The translations under genes and the position numbers were made by a program. A DNA stretch of 64,000 bases from Paenirhizobium naphthalenivorans (GTDB lineage Bacteria > Pseudomonadota > Alphaproteobacteria > Rhizobiales > Rhizobiaceae), in NCBI RefSeq assembly GCF_007992095.1, contig NZ_BJZP01000003.1:268538-332537 (forward strand), written 5' to 3'. A model generated the notes under the pieces. The model was not told the DNA's origin and searched no databases. It saw nothing but the letters and a program-made list of their open reading frames with translations. This document shows positions 47,285 to 56,420 of this stretch, piece after piece (position 1 is the stretch's first letter; each line of letters begins with the position of its first letter).

Positions 47285-48627
47285 TGCGCTCCATCCGGGG
47301 CCGGTTCCTGATCGTCTCCGCCGCCAGCGTGTGCCTAGCCATGGTGCTGGCGGCATTCGTTTTCGTCTCCCTTTTCACCCGCGGGCTGGAGCGTCGTATC
47401 GATGACGAGCTGACCAGCCACATCAACCTGTTCGCCGGCACGCTGCGGCTTACGCCGGACGGCACGCTCGAACTGCCGGACCGGCCCGTCGACCACCGCT
47501 TTACCGAGCCCTATGGCGGTCTCTACTGGCAGGTGCAGGATGATCTGAAGGGACGTCAACTTCGCTCCCAGTCACTCTGGGACTATACGCTGCCCCTACC
47601 CGACGATGCCCAAGAGGCCAATGCCGTGCATCGCTACATACTGCCGGGACCAGAGGGCGCCGACCTGATCGTACAGGAGCGCAAGATCATAATCGCGGCA
47701 CCGGAGGGACCGCGCCCGATCCGCGTCGCCGCCGCGATCGACGCGCGCGTGGTGAGCGAGGCGCGGACCGGGTACACGCTGGATATCATTCCGTTCATGG
47801 CCGTTCTGGCCGCGTTTCTCGTCGCCGCGTCGCTGGCGCAGCTGACCTTCGGCCTGCGCCCCGTTTCGTCGGTCAGCGAGGGCCTGAACCGCATTCGGGA
47901 ACGCAAGGCCGAACGGCTGAACGGTCGCTATCCAAAGGAATTGCAGGGCGTCGTCGATGCCGTGAACAGCCTGCTCGACGCCCAGTCCGAAATCCTGCAG
48001 AAAGCGCGCACCCGCTCGGCCGATCTTGCCCACGGCCTCAAGACACCGCTGACAGTGATGGCAAACGACGCGCAGACGCTCAAGGAGCGGGGGCAGACCG
48101 ACATTGCCGATGAGCTTGCTCACCTGGTCTCGGTCATGCAGGCCCATGTCGAGCGCGAACTGGCACGCAGCCGCATCGCTGCTACCGCAGAGCTTCGCGC
48201 CTCCGACGCCGACATCGGCCTCGCCGTTGATCGTATCGTCCGGACCCTCAGGCGCACGCCAAAAGGCGAAGAACTGGTCTGGACAGTGGATGTTCCGCCG
48301 GACGTGACGGTCGAAGTCGATCCGCACGACCTGGAGGAATTGCTCGGCAACATCCTAGATAATGCCGTGAAGTGGGCGCGCTCCAATATCAATGTCACCG
48401 TCCGCAAAGGGCCGGATCGCACGCGCATGGTCATTGAGGACGACGGCCCCGGTGCAGATCCGGCTGGGATCAAGCGGATGACGGAGCGCGGCATCCGGCT
48501 TGACAGCCAGACGCCCGGCACAGGAATCGGCCTTGCCATCGTCAGCGATATCGCGTCCGTCTACGATCTCGGCATCGAGATCGCGAATCGCGAGACCGGC
48601 GGATTGAAGGTCAGCGTCTCATTCTAG
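47281..48627 (+). CDS. Sensor histidine kinase
   Basis: The 448-residue inner-membrane kinase has helices at about residues 9-30 and 165-190 flanking a periplasmic domain. HAMP-like sequence follows and the H box SADLAHGLKTPLTVM contains His251. The ATPase part shows NILDNAVKWA, EDDGPGAD and GTGIGLAIVSDIA. It resembles the PhoQ/FeuQ group. In rhizobia related pairs respond to osmotic, iron or envelope stress; the signal here is not known, but a PepSY partner suggests a periplasmic one. Confidence 0.93.
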   Translation: MMRSIRGRFLIVSAASVCLAMVLAAFVFVSLFTRGLERRIDDELTSHINLFAGTLRLTPDGTLELPDRPVDHRFTEPYGGLYWQVQDDLKGRQLRSQSLWDYTLPLPDDAQEANAVHRYILPGPEGADLIVQERKIIIAAPEGPRPIRVAAAIDARVVSEARTGYTLDIIPFMAVLAAFLVAASLAQLTFGLRPVSSVSEGLNRIRERKAERLNGRYPKELQGVVDAVNSLLDAQSEILQKARTRSADLAHGLKTPLTVMANDAQTLKERGQTDIADELAHLVSVMQAHVERELARSRIAATAELRASDADIGLAVDRIVRTLRRTPKGEELVWTVDVPPDVTVEVDPHDLEELLGNILDNAVKWARSNINVTVRKGPDRTRMVIEDDGPGADPAGIKRMTERGIRLDSQTPGTGIGLAIVSDIASVYDLGIEIANRETGGLKVSVSF

Positions 48628-48686
48628 CGCGCGACTTGAGTCGGGGGCCTCGGGTCGACGGCTCCACAGATCGAGAAGGACAAACC

Positions 48687-49595
48687 ATGTTTCAGACCCG
48701 CCGCTCCCTCCTCCAGCGAGCCCTCGCCTCCCTGGTGTTCGGCGTCGCCGGGACGGGCAAGGCCACGGCGGCGAACGGGTTTTCCTTCCTTGTCGTCGGT
48801 GACTGGGGCGATGGTGGATCCCACAGAACGGCGAGCGCCGTGGCCGATGCCATGGGGCGCATCGGCGAGCGCCATGGAATTTCCTTTGTCATTTCGACCG
48901 GCGACAACTTTTATGAAAGAGGCGTCGAGAACACGTCCGACAGAAAATGGCAGACGAGTTTCGAGAATGTCTATGTCGCGCCGTCGTTGCAGGTCCCCTG
49001 GTATGCGGTACTGGGCAATCACGACTACATCGGCAACATTTCAGCCCAGATAGAATATTCGAGGAAAAACCGACGCTGGACCATGCCGGACCGCTATTTC
49101 GCAGTCAGCAAACATATCGGCTCCTGCCGAGCTGACATGTATTTTCTCGACACGCAGCGCATGAAGGGCACAACCGTGGCCGAGATGCTGTTCCACGAGG
49201 ACGCGACGAAGCAGTTGGAATGGCTCGAGCGCGCGCTTGCCGCCAGCCGGGCGGAGTGGAAGATCGTCGTTGGCCATCACCCCATCTTCTCCGGGGGCCT
49301 GCATGGCGACAACAAATACCTCGGCGAGTATCTGAAGCCTATCCTCGATCGCTATGGCGTCGACATGTACCTCTGCGGCCACGATCATGATCTTGAAGCA
49401 CTGCGGTCCGGGGAGGTGAACTATTTCGTGTCGGGCAGCGGCAGCCGCAGCCGTCATCCCAAGCCTCACCCGAAGAGCCTGTTCGCATCCGAAACCCCGG
49501 GGTTCCTGCTGGTTCAATTGACCACCAAGGGGGGGACCGCATCCTTCTTCGACAAGGATGCCATCCTGCTCTATCGCCAACCGCTGAAGATCTGA
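48687..49595 (+). CDS. Exported metallophosphatase, purple-acid-phosphatase-like
   Basis: The 302-residue protein has an N-terminal signal with twin arginines (TRRSLLQRALASLVFG), so Tat export is plausible. The metal motifs are VVGDWGDGG (D-x-x), STGDNFYERG (GD-x-x-Y), LGNHD, VVGHHPIFS and CGHDHDLE, which is the order of tartrate-resistant acid phosphatase type 5. The Tyr of GDNFYERG fits the family's metal-bound Tyr. AAGGA precedes ATG 48687. It stands alone downstream of the two-component operon by 59 bp. Confidence 0.86.
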   Translation: MFQTRRSLLQRALASLVFGVAGTGKATAANGFSFLVVGDWGDGGSHRTASAVADAMGRIGERHGISFVISTGDNFYERGVENTSDRKWQTSFENVYVAPSLQVPWYAVLGNHDYIGNISAQIEYSRKNRRWTMPDRYFAVSKHIGSCRADMYFLDTQRMKGTTVAEMLFHEDATKQLEWLERALAASRAEWKIVVGHHPIFSGGLHGDNKYLGEYLKPILDRYGVDMYLCGHDHDLEALRSGEVNYFVSGSGSRSRHPKPHPKSLFASETPGFLLVQLTTKGGTASFFDKDAILLYRQPLKI

Positions 49596-49615
49596 CGCCG
49601 ACCGGCGGCGTCTCC
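49594..49615. terminator. Weak bidirectional hairpin between convergent genes
   Basis: GACGCCG (49594-49600) pairs with CGGCGTC (49606-49612) around a five-base loop, immediately after the phosphatase stop. The following T tract is short (TCCTT), so termination is only probable. Confidence 0.45.
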
Positions 49616-49616
49616 T

Positions 49617-50738
49617 TCACGGGCCATCTCGCACAGGTGTCGGGGCGGCCAGCACGAACGTCTCGCTGGCGAGGCTTACGCCATTCACCAGGATCTCCAG
49701 ACCGTGCTCGCCCGGATAGTAGACCCGAGTGGTGATCGGCCGAAAGGCATGGCGCCTGCCGATGGTCACGCCCTCGCCAGGCGGCAGGGTCAGGCTGGTG
49801 CCTTTGAACACCTTGGGACGCAGGCTGCCATCCTTCATGCGGTGGTGGATGGCATAGTCGAGCATGACCTGTTGCGGCACAGGCGCCGCGTTGCTCAGCC
49901 GGACGCGGAACGTGAGTTGGCCCGGAAAGTCGACCTCGGCCTTGTCCAGCGACAGGTCTGCGGCCACGCCGTCGAGCGGCTGAAAGCCGAAATTCGCCAG
50001 CGCTGCCGCGTGCCCCTTCTTGAGCAGCGTCCGGGAGGCATGTTTCAGCAACCAAAGCCGTTCCGGCGTTGCGCCCGGGCGATGCGATGCGACGAAACCA
50101 GCGACCAGGTCCGGATGATCCTTGGCGATATCGTTGAGGCTGTTGGCCACCGAGCGGCGTACATAGTCTTCCTGATCGTCGATCAACGCGCTCAGGATCG
50201 GCAGGATCGGCGCCGGATCGCGCACCAATGCCGGCAGGCGCATGGCCCAAGGCAGGCGCGGACGCGTACCCTCGCTGGCCAGCCGCCGGACATGGTGGTT
50301 CGGATCGCCTATCCAGCCGGAGATTACGGAAAGGGCGAGCGCCTGCTCCCGATGGATGAGGGGACGGATGCCGAATTCGCCGGTGAAATGCGGCGTCAGC
50401 GCCTTCAGGAGATCGAGAGCCAGCTCGACATGGTCGAGACCATGGACTGCAATGTACTGGTTGAACGACAGGAGCGCCCAGCCAGTTAGACCACCTCGCT
50501 CGCCTTGCGGCAGGCAGGCCCGGAGGATCGGCGCAGCCTTGGCGAAATCCTGCGGCAGGATGTTTCGCAGGGCATCGGCGATCAATTGCCCGCGCTGCAT
50601 CAACTCCAGCGCCTCAAGGCTCGGCAACACGGCCGCGAGGAACTCCCTCTCGGCAAACGTCGGCCAGGCCCGCGACACGGCGCTTGCCGTGTCGCGGGCG
50701 GTCTGCGGGCCGATCAGGTGTTTCAGCGGTTCGGCCAT
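49617..50738 (-). CDS. DNA alkylation repair protein (AlkD-like HEAT fold)
   Basis: The 373-residue protein has an all-helical first part made of HEAT-like repeats with the AlkD-family pattern: FAEREFLAAVLPSLEAL, WALLSFNQYIAVHGLDH, DPNHHVRRLASEGTRPRLPW and DDQEDYVRRSVANSLNDIAKDHPDL. Such proteins bind DNA and may remove bulky alkyl adducts. A beta-sandwich-like tail from about residue 270 (FRVRLSNAAPVPQQVMLDYAIHH) is an addition often seen in this branch. It precedes the small ABM gene on the same strand... in reverse order, with seven bases between them. Confidence 0.82.
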   Translation of the reverse strand: MAEPLKHLIGPQTARDTASAVSRAWPTFAEREFLAAVLPSLEALELMQRGQLIADALRNILPQDFAKAAPILRACLPQGERGGLTGWALLSFNQYIAVHGLDHVELALDLLKALTPHFTGEFGIRPLIHREQALALSVISGWIGDPNHHVRRLASEGTRPRLPWAMRLPALVRDPAPILPILSALIDDQEDYVRRSVANSLNDIAKDHPDLVAGFVASHRPGATPERLWLLKHASRTLLKKGHAAALANFGFQPLDGVAADLSLDKAEVDFPGQLTFRVRLSNAAPVPQQVMLDYAIHHRMKDGSLRPKVFKGTSLTLPPGEGVTIGRRHAFRPITTRVYYPGEHGLEILVNGVSLASETFVLAAPTPVRDGP

Positions 50739-50745
50739 GATCCTC

Positions 50746-51045
50746 TCAGATCGCCTGACGGGTTTCGAAGTGTTGCATCAGCGATACCGCGCTGATCGCC
50801 GCCATGTAAGGGGCGAAGACGGGATCGCGACCAACCTTTTCCGCTGCGGCATCGGCCGCGGCCCTGTCCTGCCACTCGACGAGGTCGGTGATCATGTCGC
50901 CCCGTTCCAATGCCGTCAGCGCTCGCCAGCTGACGAAACCGGGATAGTGCCGGACCGCCTGCATGGCAGCGAGGCGGGCCGCCTCCGCCGCAGGCTTGTC
51001 GGCAACGGTGCAGACGGCGATTTCGAGCACGGTGTTCTTGGTCAT
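50746..51045 (-). CDS. ABM-type antibiotic biosynthesis monooxygenase-like protein, 99 aa
   Basis: The 99-residue ferredoxin-fold protein shows VLEIAVCTV at the first strand, a helix with ARLAAMQAVRHYPGFVSWRAL, and DLVEWQDRAAADAAAE, typical of the dimeric alpha-beta barrel (ABM) superfamily. Enzymatic role is not known. ATG 51045 follows AGGAAG. It is divergent from the WYL regulator at 51144, and upstream of the AlkD-like gene by seven bases, so the two share an operon likely controlled by that regulator. Confidence 0.78.
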   Translation of the reverse strand: MTKNTVLEIAVCTVADKPAAEAARLAAMQAVRHYPGFVSWRALTALERGDMITDLVEWQDRAAADAAAEKVGRDPVFAPYMAAISAVSLMQHFETRQAI

Positions 51046-51143
51046 GAAAAACTTCCTCGTTTGTCGATCGTTTATCGATACGCTTGACCTAGCACAGGCC
51101 AACTGACAGCCTTATGGCCATAACCTTTTGTCGAAAGCCCCTG

Positions 51144-51848
51144 ATGCGTCCCGCAGATCGCCTTTTCCGGATCATACAGCTGATGCGCGCCACGGGCCGC
51201 GCCATGACCGCCGCCGAGATCGCCGCGCGGATGGAGGTCGCGCCGCGCACCATCTATCGCGACATGGAGCACCTGATCGCCTCAGGCGCACCGATCGAGG
51301 GAGAGCGCGGCGTCGGTTACCTGCTGCGCGAGGCCTTCGACGCGCCGCCACTGACCTTCACCTTCGAGCAATTGGAGGCGCTCGCCTTCGGTCTACGGGC
51401 CGTGGAGATGCTTGGCGATCCGCGTCTCGGCCAAGCAGCACGGGAAGCGAAGGACAAGATGCGCGCACTTCTACCGCCGGAACACGCGGCGCGGCTGGCC
51501 AGCGCGCCGATCCACGCCTTCCGAGCCGCAAGCCAGCCCGAGCCGCCCGAATGCCTCGGTGACGTGCGAACCGCGCTCTCGGTCCGGCGAAAGGTCTGGA
51601 TCTCCTACAACTCACTGGCCGGTGAGCAGAGCCAGCGAACCGTCTGGCCACTCGGCCTCAGTGCCTTCGGCGCCATCTGGGTGGCCACCACCTGGTGCGA
51701 AACACGCAATGACTTCCGCGACTTCCGCCTCGACCGCATCGAAGACTGGAAGGTCCTTTCAGAACGGTTCGAGCCGGACCAGCATCAGACCTATGCGGCC
51801 TATCTGGCGGGCCTGCAGGCGAGCTGGTCGAGCAGCGCAACGCGTTAG
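51144..51848 (+). CDS. WYL-domain (YafY-type) transcriptional regulator
   Basis: The 234-residue protein has a DeoR-like helix-turn-helix (residues about 5-58; RLFRIIQLMRATGRAM, then RTIYRDMEHLIASGAPIEGERGVGYLL) and a WYL domain from about 130, with VRRKVWISYNSLAGEQSQRTVWPLGL. The start at 51144 puts the family's RPADRLFRIIQLM at the N-terminus. Such regulators sense ligands or nucleic acids in the WYL domain. It is divergent from the ABM/AlkD-like operon and probably controls it. Confidence 0.88.
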   Translation: MRPADRLFRIIQLMRATGRAMTAAEIAARMEVAPRTIYRDMEHLIASGAPIEGERGVGYLLREAFDAPPLTFTFEQLEALAFGLRAVEMLGDPRLGQAAREAKDKMRALLPPEHAARLASAPIHAFRAASQPEPPECLGDVRTALSVRRKVWISYNSLAGEQSQRTVWPLGLSAFGAIWVATTWCETRNDFRDFRLDRIEDWKVLSERFEPDQHQTYAAYLAGLQASWSSSATR

Positions 51849-52147
51849 CCGCGCCCGGTCTTTTGCCGCAACGCAAAAACATTTCCTTGACTTTCCAAGC
51901 CGAAAGGCCCATCTGCAGATCAGCTTTCACCTTCCGGCCGCCGCGTGAGCGCGCCCAGCGACAAGACAGACGCGAAGAAGGATCTAAAGCGCACGACAAA
52001 CCGTTGCTTGATGCAACACCGCGCTGGAAAGCTTTTTTCCAACTTACAAGTTCCCAATTCACGCGGGGTTCTTGACGCTACGAGACAGGCAAAATCGCAA
52101 GGTGCGGTTTCGCCGGATGTCGCGTGGCGCCCCGAAAGGTATTAGAA
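51849..52147. other. Leader/intergenic region before the helicase gene
   Basis: No gene is supported in these 299 bp. The right half is AT-richer with TTGCAA-like and pyrimidine-rich tracts, as in leaders of cold-regulated RhlE-type helicase genes, but I cannot define a specific structure. Confidence 0.35.
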
Positions 52148-53539
52148 TTGACCAACTTTCGTGATCTCGGCCTGTCCGAGAACATTGCCGCCACCGTTTC
52201 CGCCCTCGGTTATGAAACCCCGACCCCGATCCAGCTGAAGGGTATCCCGGTGGTTCTCTCCGGCCGCGACCTGATCGGCCTTGCCCAGACCGGCACCGGC
52301 AAGACAGCGGCCTTCGGCCTGCCGCTGATCGAGATGCTTCTCGCCAAGCCGACCCGTCCGGACAATCGCACCACGCGCACCCTGATCCTCGCCCCGACCC
52401 GCGAACTGGTCAACCAGATCGGCGACAACCTGCGCTCGTTCCTCAAGAAGACTCCGTTGCGGATCAACCAGGTCGTCGGCGGCGCCTCGATCGGCAAGCA
52501 GCAGCTCCAGCTGGAAAAGGGCACCGACATCCTCGTCGCCACCCCTGGCCGCCTGCTCGACCTGATCGCCCGTAACGCCATCTCGCTGCGTGCCGTCAGT
52601 TATCTCGTCCTCGACGAGGCCGACCAGATGCTCGACCTCGGCTTCATCCACGACCTACGCAAGATTTCCAAGATGGTTCCGGCCAAGCGCCAGACCCTGC
52701 TGTTCTCGGCCACCATGCCGAAGACCATCGCCGATCTCGCCGCCAGCTTCCTGACCGATCCGGTCAAGGTTGAAGTCTCGCCTCCCGGCAAGGCCGCCGA
52801 CAAGGTCGAGCAGTATGTGCACTTCGTCGCCGGTCAGAACGCCAAGACGGAGATGCTGAAGAAGATCCTGACGGACAATCCGGACGGCCGCTCCATCGTC
52901 TTCCTGCGCACCAAGCACGGCGCCGAAAAGCTGATGAAGCATCTCGACGTCACCGGCTTCTCGGTCGCCTCGATCCATGGCAACAAGAGCCAGGGCCAGC
53001 GCGAGCGAGCGCTCAAGGGCTTCCGTGACGGCGAGATCCGCACGCTGATCGCCACCGACGTCGCCGCCCGAGGCATCGACATTCCGGCCGTCAGCCACGT
53101 CTTCAACTACGACCTGCCGGAAGTGCCGGACGCCTATGTTCATCGCATCGGCCGTACCGCCCGCGCCGGCCGAGACGGTATCGCAATCGCCTTTTGCGGT
53201 CCCGACGAAGGCCGCCTTCTGCGCGACGTCGAACGCCTCATGGGCATCGACATCCCGGTGGCAAGCGGCGAAGCGCCGGCAAACCTCAACCGCCCGGCCC
53301 GCCCGCAGCGTCGTGGCGGCGGTGGCGGTGCCCCCGGCGGCAACAACCGCAACCATCAGGGCCGTGCCAAGCATGACGGCGAAAGCCGCTCGGCCGGCGA
53401 AGGACGTCCCGCCGGCAAGCCCGGCCATCGCAAGGGCAATGGCGGCGCAGGCCGTCCGGCCGGCGCCCATGCCGGCCAGGGCAAGCCCGGTGGCCGCCCG
53501 GCCGGCGGCCAGCAACGCAACCGCCGTCGCGAAGCCTGA
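52148..53539 (+). CDS. rhlE: DEAD-box RNA helicase (RhlE-like)
   Basis: The protein is 463 residues from the TTG at 52148. Motifs are the Q motif [16 protein letters not shown] (Walker A), [24 protein letters not shown], and in the second domain [21 protein letters not shown] and [11 protein letters not shown]. After residue 375 comes a low-complexity tail rich in Gly, Arg, Pro and Ala that likely binds RNA. TTG 52148 gives the family's TNFRDLGLS start and AAAGG nine bases ahead; GTG 52124 is a second option. A strong terminator follows. Confidence 0.93.
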   Translation: MTNFRDLGLSENIAATVSALGYETPTPIQLKGIPVVLSGRDLIGLAQTGTGKTAAFGLPLIEMLLAKPTRPDNRTTRTLILAPTRELVNQIGDNLRSFLKKTPLRINQVVGGASIGKQQLQLEKGTDILVATPGRLLDLIARNAISLRAVSYLVLDEADQMLDLGFIHDLRKISKMVPAKRQTLLFSATMPKTIADLAASFLTDPVKVEVSPPGKAADKVEQYVHFVAGQNAKTEMLKKILTDNPDGRSIVFLRTKHGAEKLMKHLDVTGFSVASIHGNKSQGQRERALKGFRDGEIRTLIATDVAARGIDIPAVSHVFNYDLPEVPDAYVHRIGRTARAGRDGIAIAFCGPDEGRLLRDVERLMGIDIPVASGEAPANLNRPARPQRRGGGGGAPGGNNRNHQGRAKHDGESRSAGEGRPAGKPGHRKGNGGAGRPAGAHAGQGKPGGRPAGGQQRNRRREA

Positions 53540-53571
53540 TCGGCACGCAACGAGCCAGACACTGATTGGAG

Positions 53572-53602
53572 ATGGCGCGGCTTAGGCCGCGCCATTTTCG
53601 TT
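53572..53602 (+). terminator. Rho-independent terminator after the helicase gene
   Basis: A perfect 10-bp stem (53572-53581 with 53586-53595, core GGCGCGGC) with a TTAG loop is followed by TTTCGTTT, 33 bp after the stop codon. Confidence 0.8.
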
Positions 53603-54035
53603 TGGGCCGAACTCAGTCGCCCTTCGCGGCGGTCCTGCGATGGCCACGGGAGGCATCCGATAAAGCCGCCTCCCGGGCGGCCGGAGCGCGCCCTCCCGAT
53701 CGCGCTTGCCCGGCGGCGGCACAAGGACACGTCAAAGGCGTTTTCCTTCCGCAGTCGATCGATTCCTTTGCGCTGGAGTGCCTGAAAACTTTTTTTCGCA
53801 AAGAGCATGGCTATATTTTAGGCAACCGGCAGAAGCCCGATCGGCCAAAGAGCGGACATTCGTCAATACACGCGACTGCGAATGGTCAAGCCGCCGGACA
53901 CAAAGCAAGAAAATGGCGCAAATGTAGGCTCATGCCACTTTTTCGCGCCTCTCAATTTCTGCATCGAAGACCCCGCACGCTTCTTGCATTGGTCAATGGG
54001 TTGTATTCAAATGGCAAAAAAAGGGGATGGCGCCG
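53603..54035. other. Intergenic region before the ATP-grasp operon, no gene seen
   Basis: In 433 bp I see no supported gene. The right part is AT-richer (tracts such as TTTTTTT near 53790 and AAAAAAA near 54016) and must hold the operon promoter and leader. A structured RNA cannot be excluded by eye. Confidence 0.4.
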
Positions 54036-55445
54036 TTGGCATTTGATGAAATGAGAGATGCGGACAACAGTCCGCGAGTGCCCTACCAGAACTACCATGA
54101 CTGGTATTCCAACCAGGACCCAGCCAGGCTGCTTGCCAAGTCGAGAGACGCGGAAAACATCTTTCGCAAGACGGGCATCACCTTCGCCGTCTACGGCCAT
54201 GCGGACTCCTCCGAAAAGCTCATTCCCTTCGACATCATCCCGCGCATTATCTCCGGCCGCGAATGGCGCCGCCTCGCTCAGGGCATAGAGCAGCGCGTGC
54301 TGGCGCTCAACGCCTTCCTTGACGACATCTATCACAAGCAGGAGATCATCAAGGCCGGCCGCATCCCGCGCCAGCTGATCGAAAACAACGATGCCTTCCT
54401 GCCGGAAATGATCGGCTTCCGGCCCCCGGGTGGCGTCTACACCCATATCGTCGGCACGGACATCGTGCGCACAGGTGAGGACCAGTTCTACGTTCTGGAG
54501 GACAATGCCCGCACGCCGTCGGGCGTCTCCTACATGCTGGAGAACCGCGAAACGATGATGCAGATGTTCCCGGAACTCTTCCAGGTGAACAAGGTGCAGA
54601 GGGTCGAGGACTACCCCTATCTGCTGCGTCAATCGTTGGCATCGCTCGCCCCTCCGGGCTGCAAGGGAAAGCCGCGGGTGGCCGTGTTGACACCCGGCAT
54701 CTATAATTCAGCCTATTACGAGCATTCCTTCCTCGCCGACATGATGGGCGTCGAACTGGTCGAGGGCTCCGACCTGCGCGTCATCGACGGCAAGGTGAAG
54801 ATGCGCACCACGCGCGGCTATGAGGCGATCGACGTGCTCTACCGCCGCGTCGACGACGACTTCCTGGATCCGTTGACCTTCCGGCCCGATTCGGCGCTCG
54901 GCGTGCCCGGCATCATGGATGTCTATCGCGCCGGCAATATCACCATCGCCAACGCCCCCGGCACCGGCATCTCCGACGACAAGGCGATTTACTCCTACAT
55001 GCCGGAAATCGTCGAATTCTACACCGGCCGCAAGGCGCTCCTGGAGAACGTACCGACCTGGCGCTGCTCCGAACCGGACAGCCTGAAATACGTGCTCGAA
55101 CATCTCGAGGAACTGGTGGTCAAGGAAGTCCACGGCTCGGGCGGTTACGGCATGCTGGTCGGCCCGGCTGCCTCGAAGAAGGAGCGGGCCGCCTTCGCTG
55201 AGAAACTGAAGGCCCGTCCGGGCAATTACATCGCCCAGCCGACACTGTCGCTCTCCACAGTCCCGGTTCTGGTCAACAAGGGGATCGCACCCCGCCATGT
55301 CGACCTTCGCCCTTATGTCCTCGTTTCCGACAAGGTGCAGATCATCCCCGGTGGCTTGACCCGCGTGGCCCTCAAGCAGGGCTCGCTCGTGGTCAATTCC
55401 AGCCAGGGCGGCGGCACCAAGGATACATGGGTACTGGAGGACTGA
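54036..55445 (+). CDS. Circularly permuted ATP-grasp protein
   Basis: The 469-residue protein has the CP-ATPgrasp order, with TGITFAVYGHAD near residue 45, LIPFDIIPRIISGREW, YVLEDNARTPSGVSYMLENR, and DDKAIYSYMPEIVEFY and ELVVKEVHGSGGYGMLVGP in the second half. Family members ligate amines to carboxylates; the product here is unknown. The TTG at 54036 is chosen since AAGGGG lies nine bases ahead, whereas ATG 54027 touches that site directly. It heads an operon with alpha-E and transglutaminase genes that recurs widely in proteobacteria. Confidence 0.9.
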   Translation: MAFDEMRDADNSPRVPYQNYHDWYSNQDPARLLAKSRDAENIFRKTGITFAVYGHADSSEKLIPFDIIPRIISGREWRRLAQGIEQRVLALNAFLDDIYHKQEIIKAGRIPRQLIENNDAFLPEMIGFRPPGGVYTHIVGTDIVRTGEDQFYVLEDNARTPSGVSYMLENRETMMQMFPELFQVNKVQRVEDYPYLLRQSLASLAPPGCKGKPRVAVLTPGIYNSAYYEHSFLADMMGVELVEGSDLRVIDGKVKMRTTRGYEAIDVLYRRVDDDFLDPLTFRPDSALGVPGIMDVYRAGNITIANAPGTGISDDKAIYSYMPEIVEFYTGRKALLENVPTWRCSEPDSLKYVLEHLEELVVKEVHGSGGYGMLVGPAASKKERAAFAEKLKARPGNYIAQPTLSLSTVPVLVNKGIAPRHVDLRPYVLVSDKVQIIPGGLTRVALKQGSLVVNSSQGGGTKDTWVLED

Positions 55446-55446
55446 C

Positions 55447-56394
55447 ATGGTCATGCTCGGAAGAACGGCCAACGGCCTCTACTGGATGTTCCGCTATATC
55501 GAGCGGGCCGAGAACATTGCCCGCCTGGTCGACGCGGGGCTGAGAATGTCGCTGACGCGCAGCGGCGCCAGCGACGACGACTGGGCGGCGGTGCTTTTGA
55601 GCGCCGACGTGCGCGAGGGTTTCGACGCAAGCCACGCCAAGGTCACCGCCGCCGACGCGATCGACTTCCTGCTGCGTGACACCGCCAACCCGTCAAGCGT
55701 CATGTCGTGCATCGAGGCGGCGCGCAACAATGCCCGCATGGTGCGTACGGCGCTGACGAGAGAGACCTGGGAGGCGACCAACGAGTGCTGGATCGACCTC
55801 AAGCAAATGCTCGCCCGCAGGCTGAAATCGGCCGACCTGCCGGAGGTGATCGACACGGTGAAGCGCCGGGCCGGCCTGATCCGGGGCGCGTTCCACGGCT
55901 CCATGCTCAGGAACGAGATCTACAATTTCGCCCGGATCGGCACATTCATCGAGCGCGCCGACAACACCAGCCGCATTCTCGACGTGAAATACTACGTGCT
56001 TTTGCCGGCGATCACCCATGTCGGTTCGTCGCTCGACAACATGCAGTGGGAATCGATCCTGCGCTCGGTCTCGGCCCACCGCTCCTATCGCTGGGTCTAC
56101 GACGGCGACTACCGCGCCGCCAACATCGCCGATTTCCTGATCCTCAACGGTCAGATGCCGCGCTCGCTCGCCTACTCCTATGACAAGATCGCCAGCAATC
56201 TCGGCTACATCGCCAAGGACTACGGCGAGCGCCTGGCGGCTCACGACACCGCCGACGATATGCGCACGACACTGCAATCGACAACAATCGGCACGATCAT
56301 GGACCAGGGACTGCACGAGTTTCTCGACAGCTTCATCGCCCGCAACAACCGGCTCGGCCAGGAAATCACCGAGGGCTACCGCTTCTACAGCTGA
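55447..56394 (+). CDS. Alpha-E domain protein (DUF403)
   Basis: The 315-residue all-helical protein begins with LGRTANGLYWMFRYIERAENIARL, the hallmark of the alpha-E domain, and has ARNNARMVR, FARIGTFIERADNTSRILDVKYY (repeat of the ERA motif) and RSLAYSYDKI. It follows the ATP-grasp stop by one base. Alpha-E proteins always accompany the ATP-grasp and transglutaminase genes, and are assumed to form a peptide-synthesis or protein-modification complex; direct evidence is missing. Confidence 0.92.
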   Translation: MVMLGRTANGLYWMFRYIERAENIARLVDAGLRMSLTRSGASDDDWAAVLLSADVREGFDASHAKVTAADAIDFLLRDTANPSSVMSCIEAARNNARMVRTALTRETWEATNECWIDLKQMLARRLKSADLPEVIDTVKRRAGLIRGAFHGSMLRNEIYNFARIGTFIERADNTSRILDVKYYVLLPAITHVGSSLDNMQWESILRSVSAHRSYRWVYDGDYRAANIADFLILNGQMPRSLAYSYDKIASNLGYIAKDYGERLAAHDTADDMRTTLQSTTIGTIMDQGLHEFLDSFIARNNRLGQEITEGYRFYS

Positions 56395-56420
56395 GGCATG
56401 CCGGGAATGGACAAGAGATC

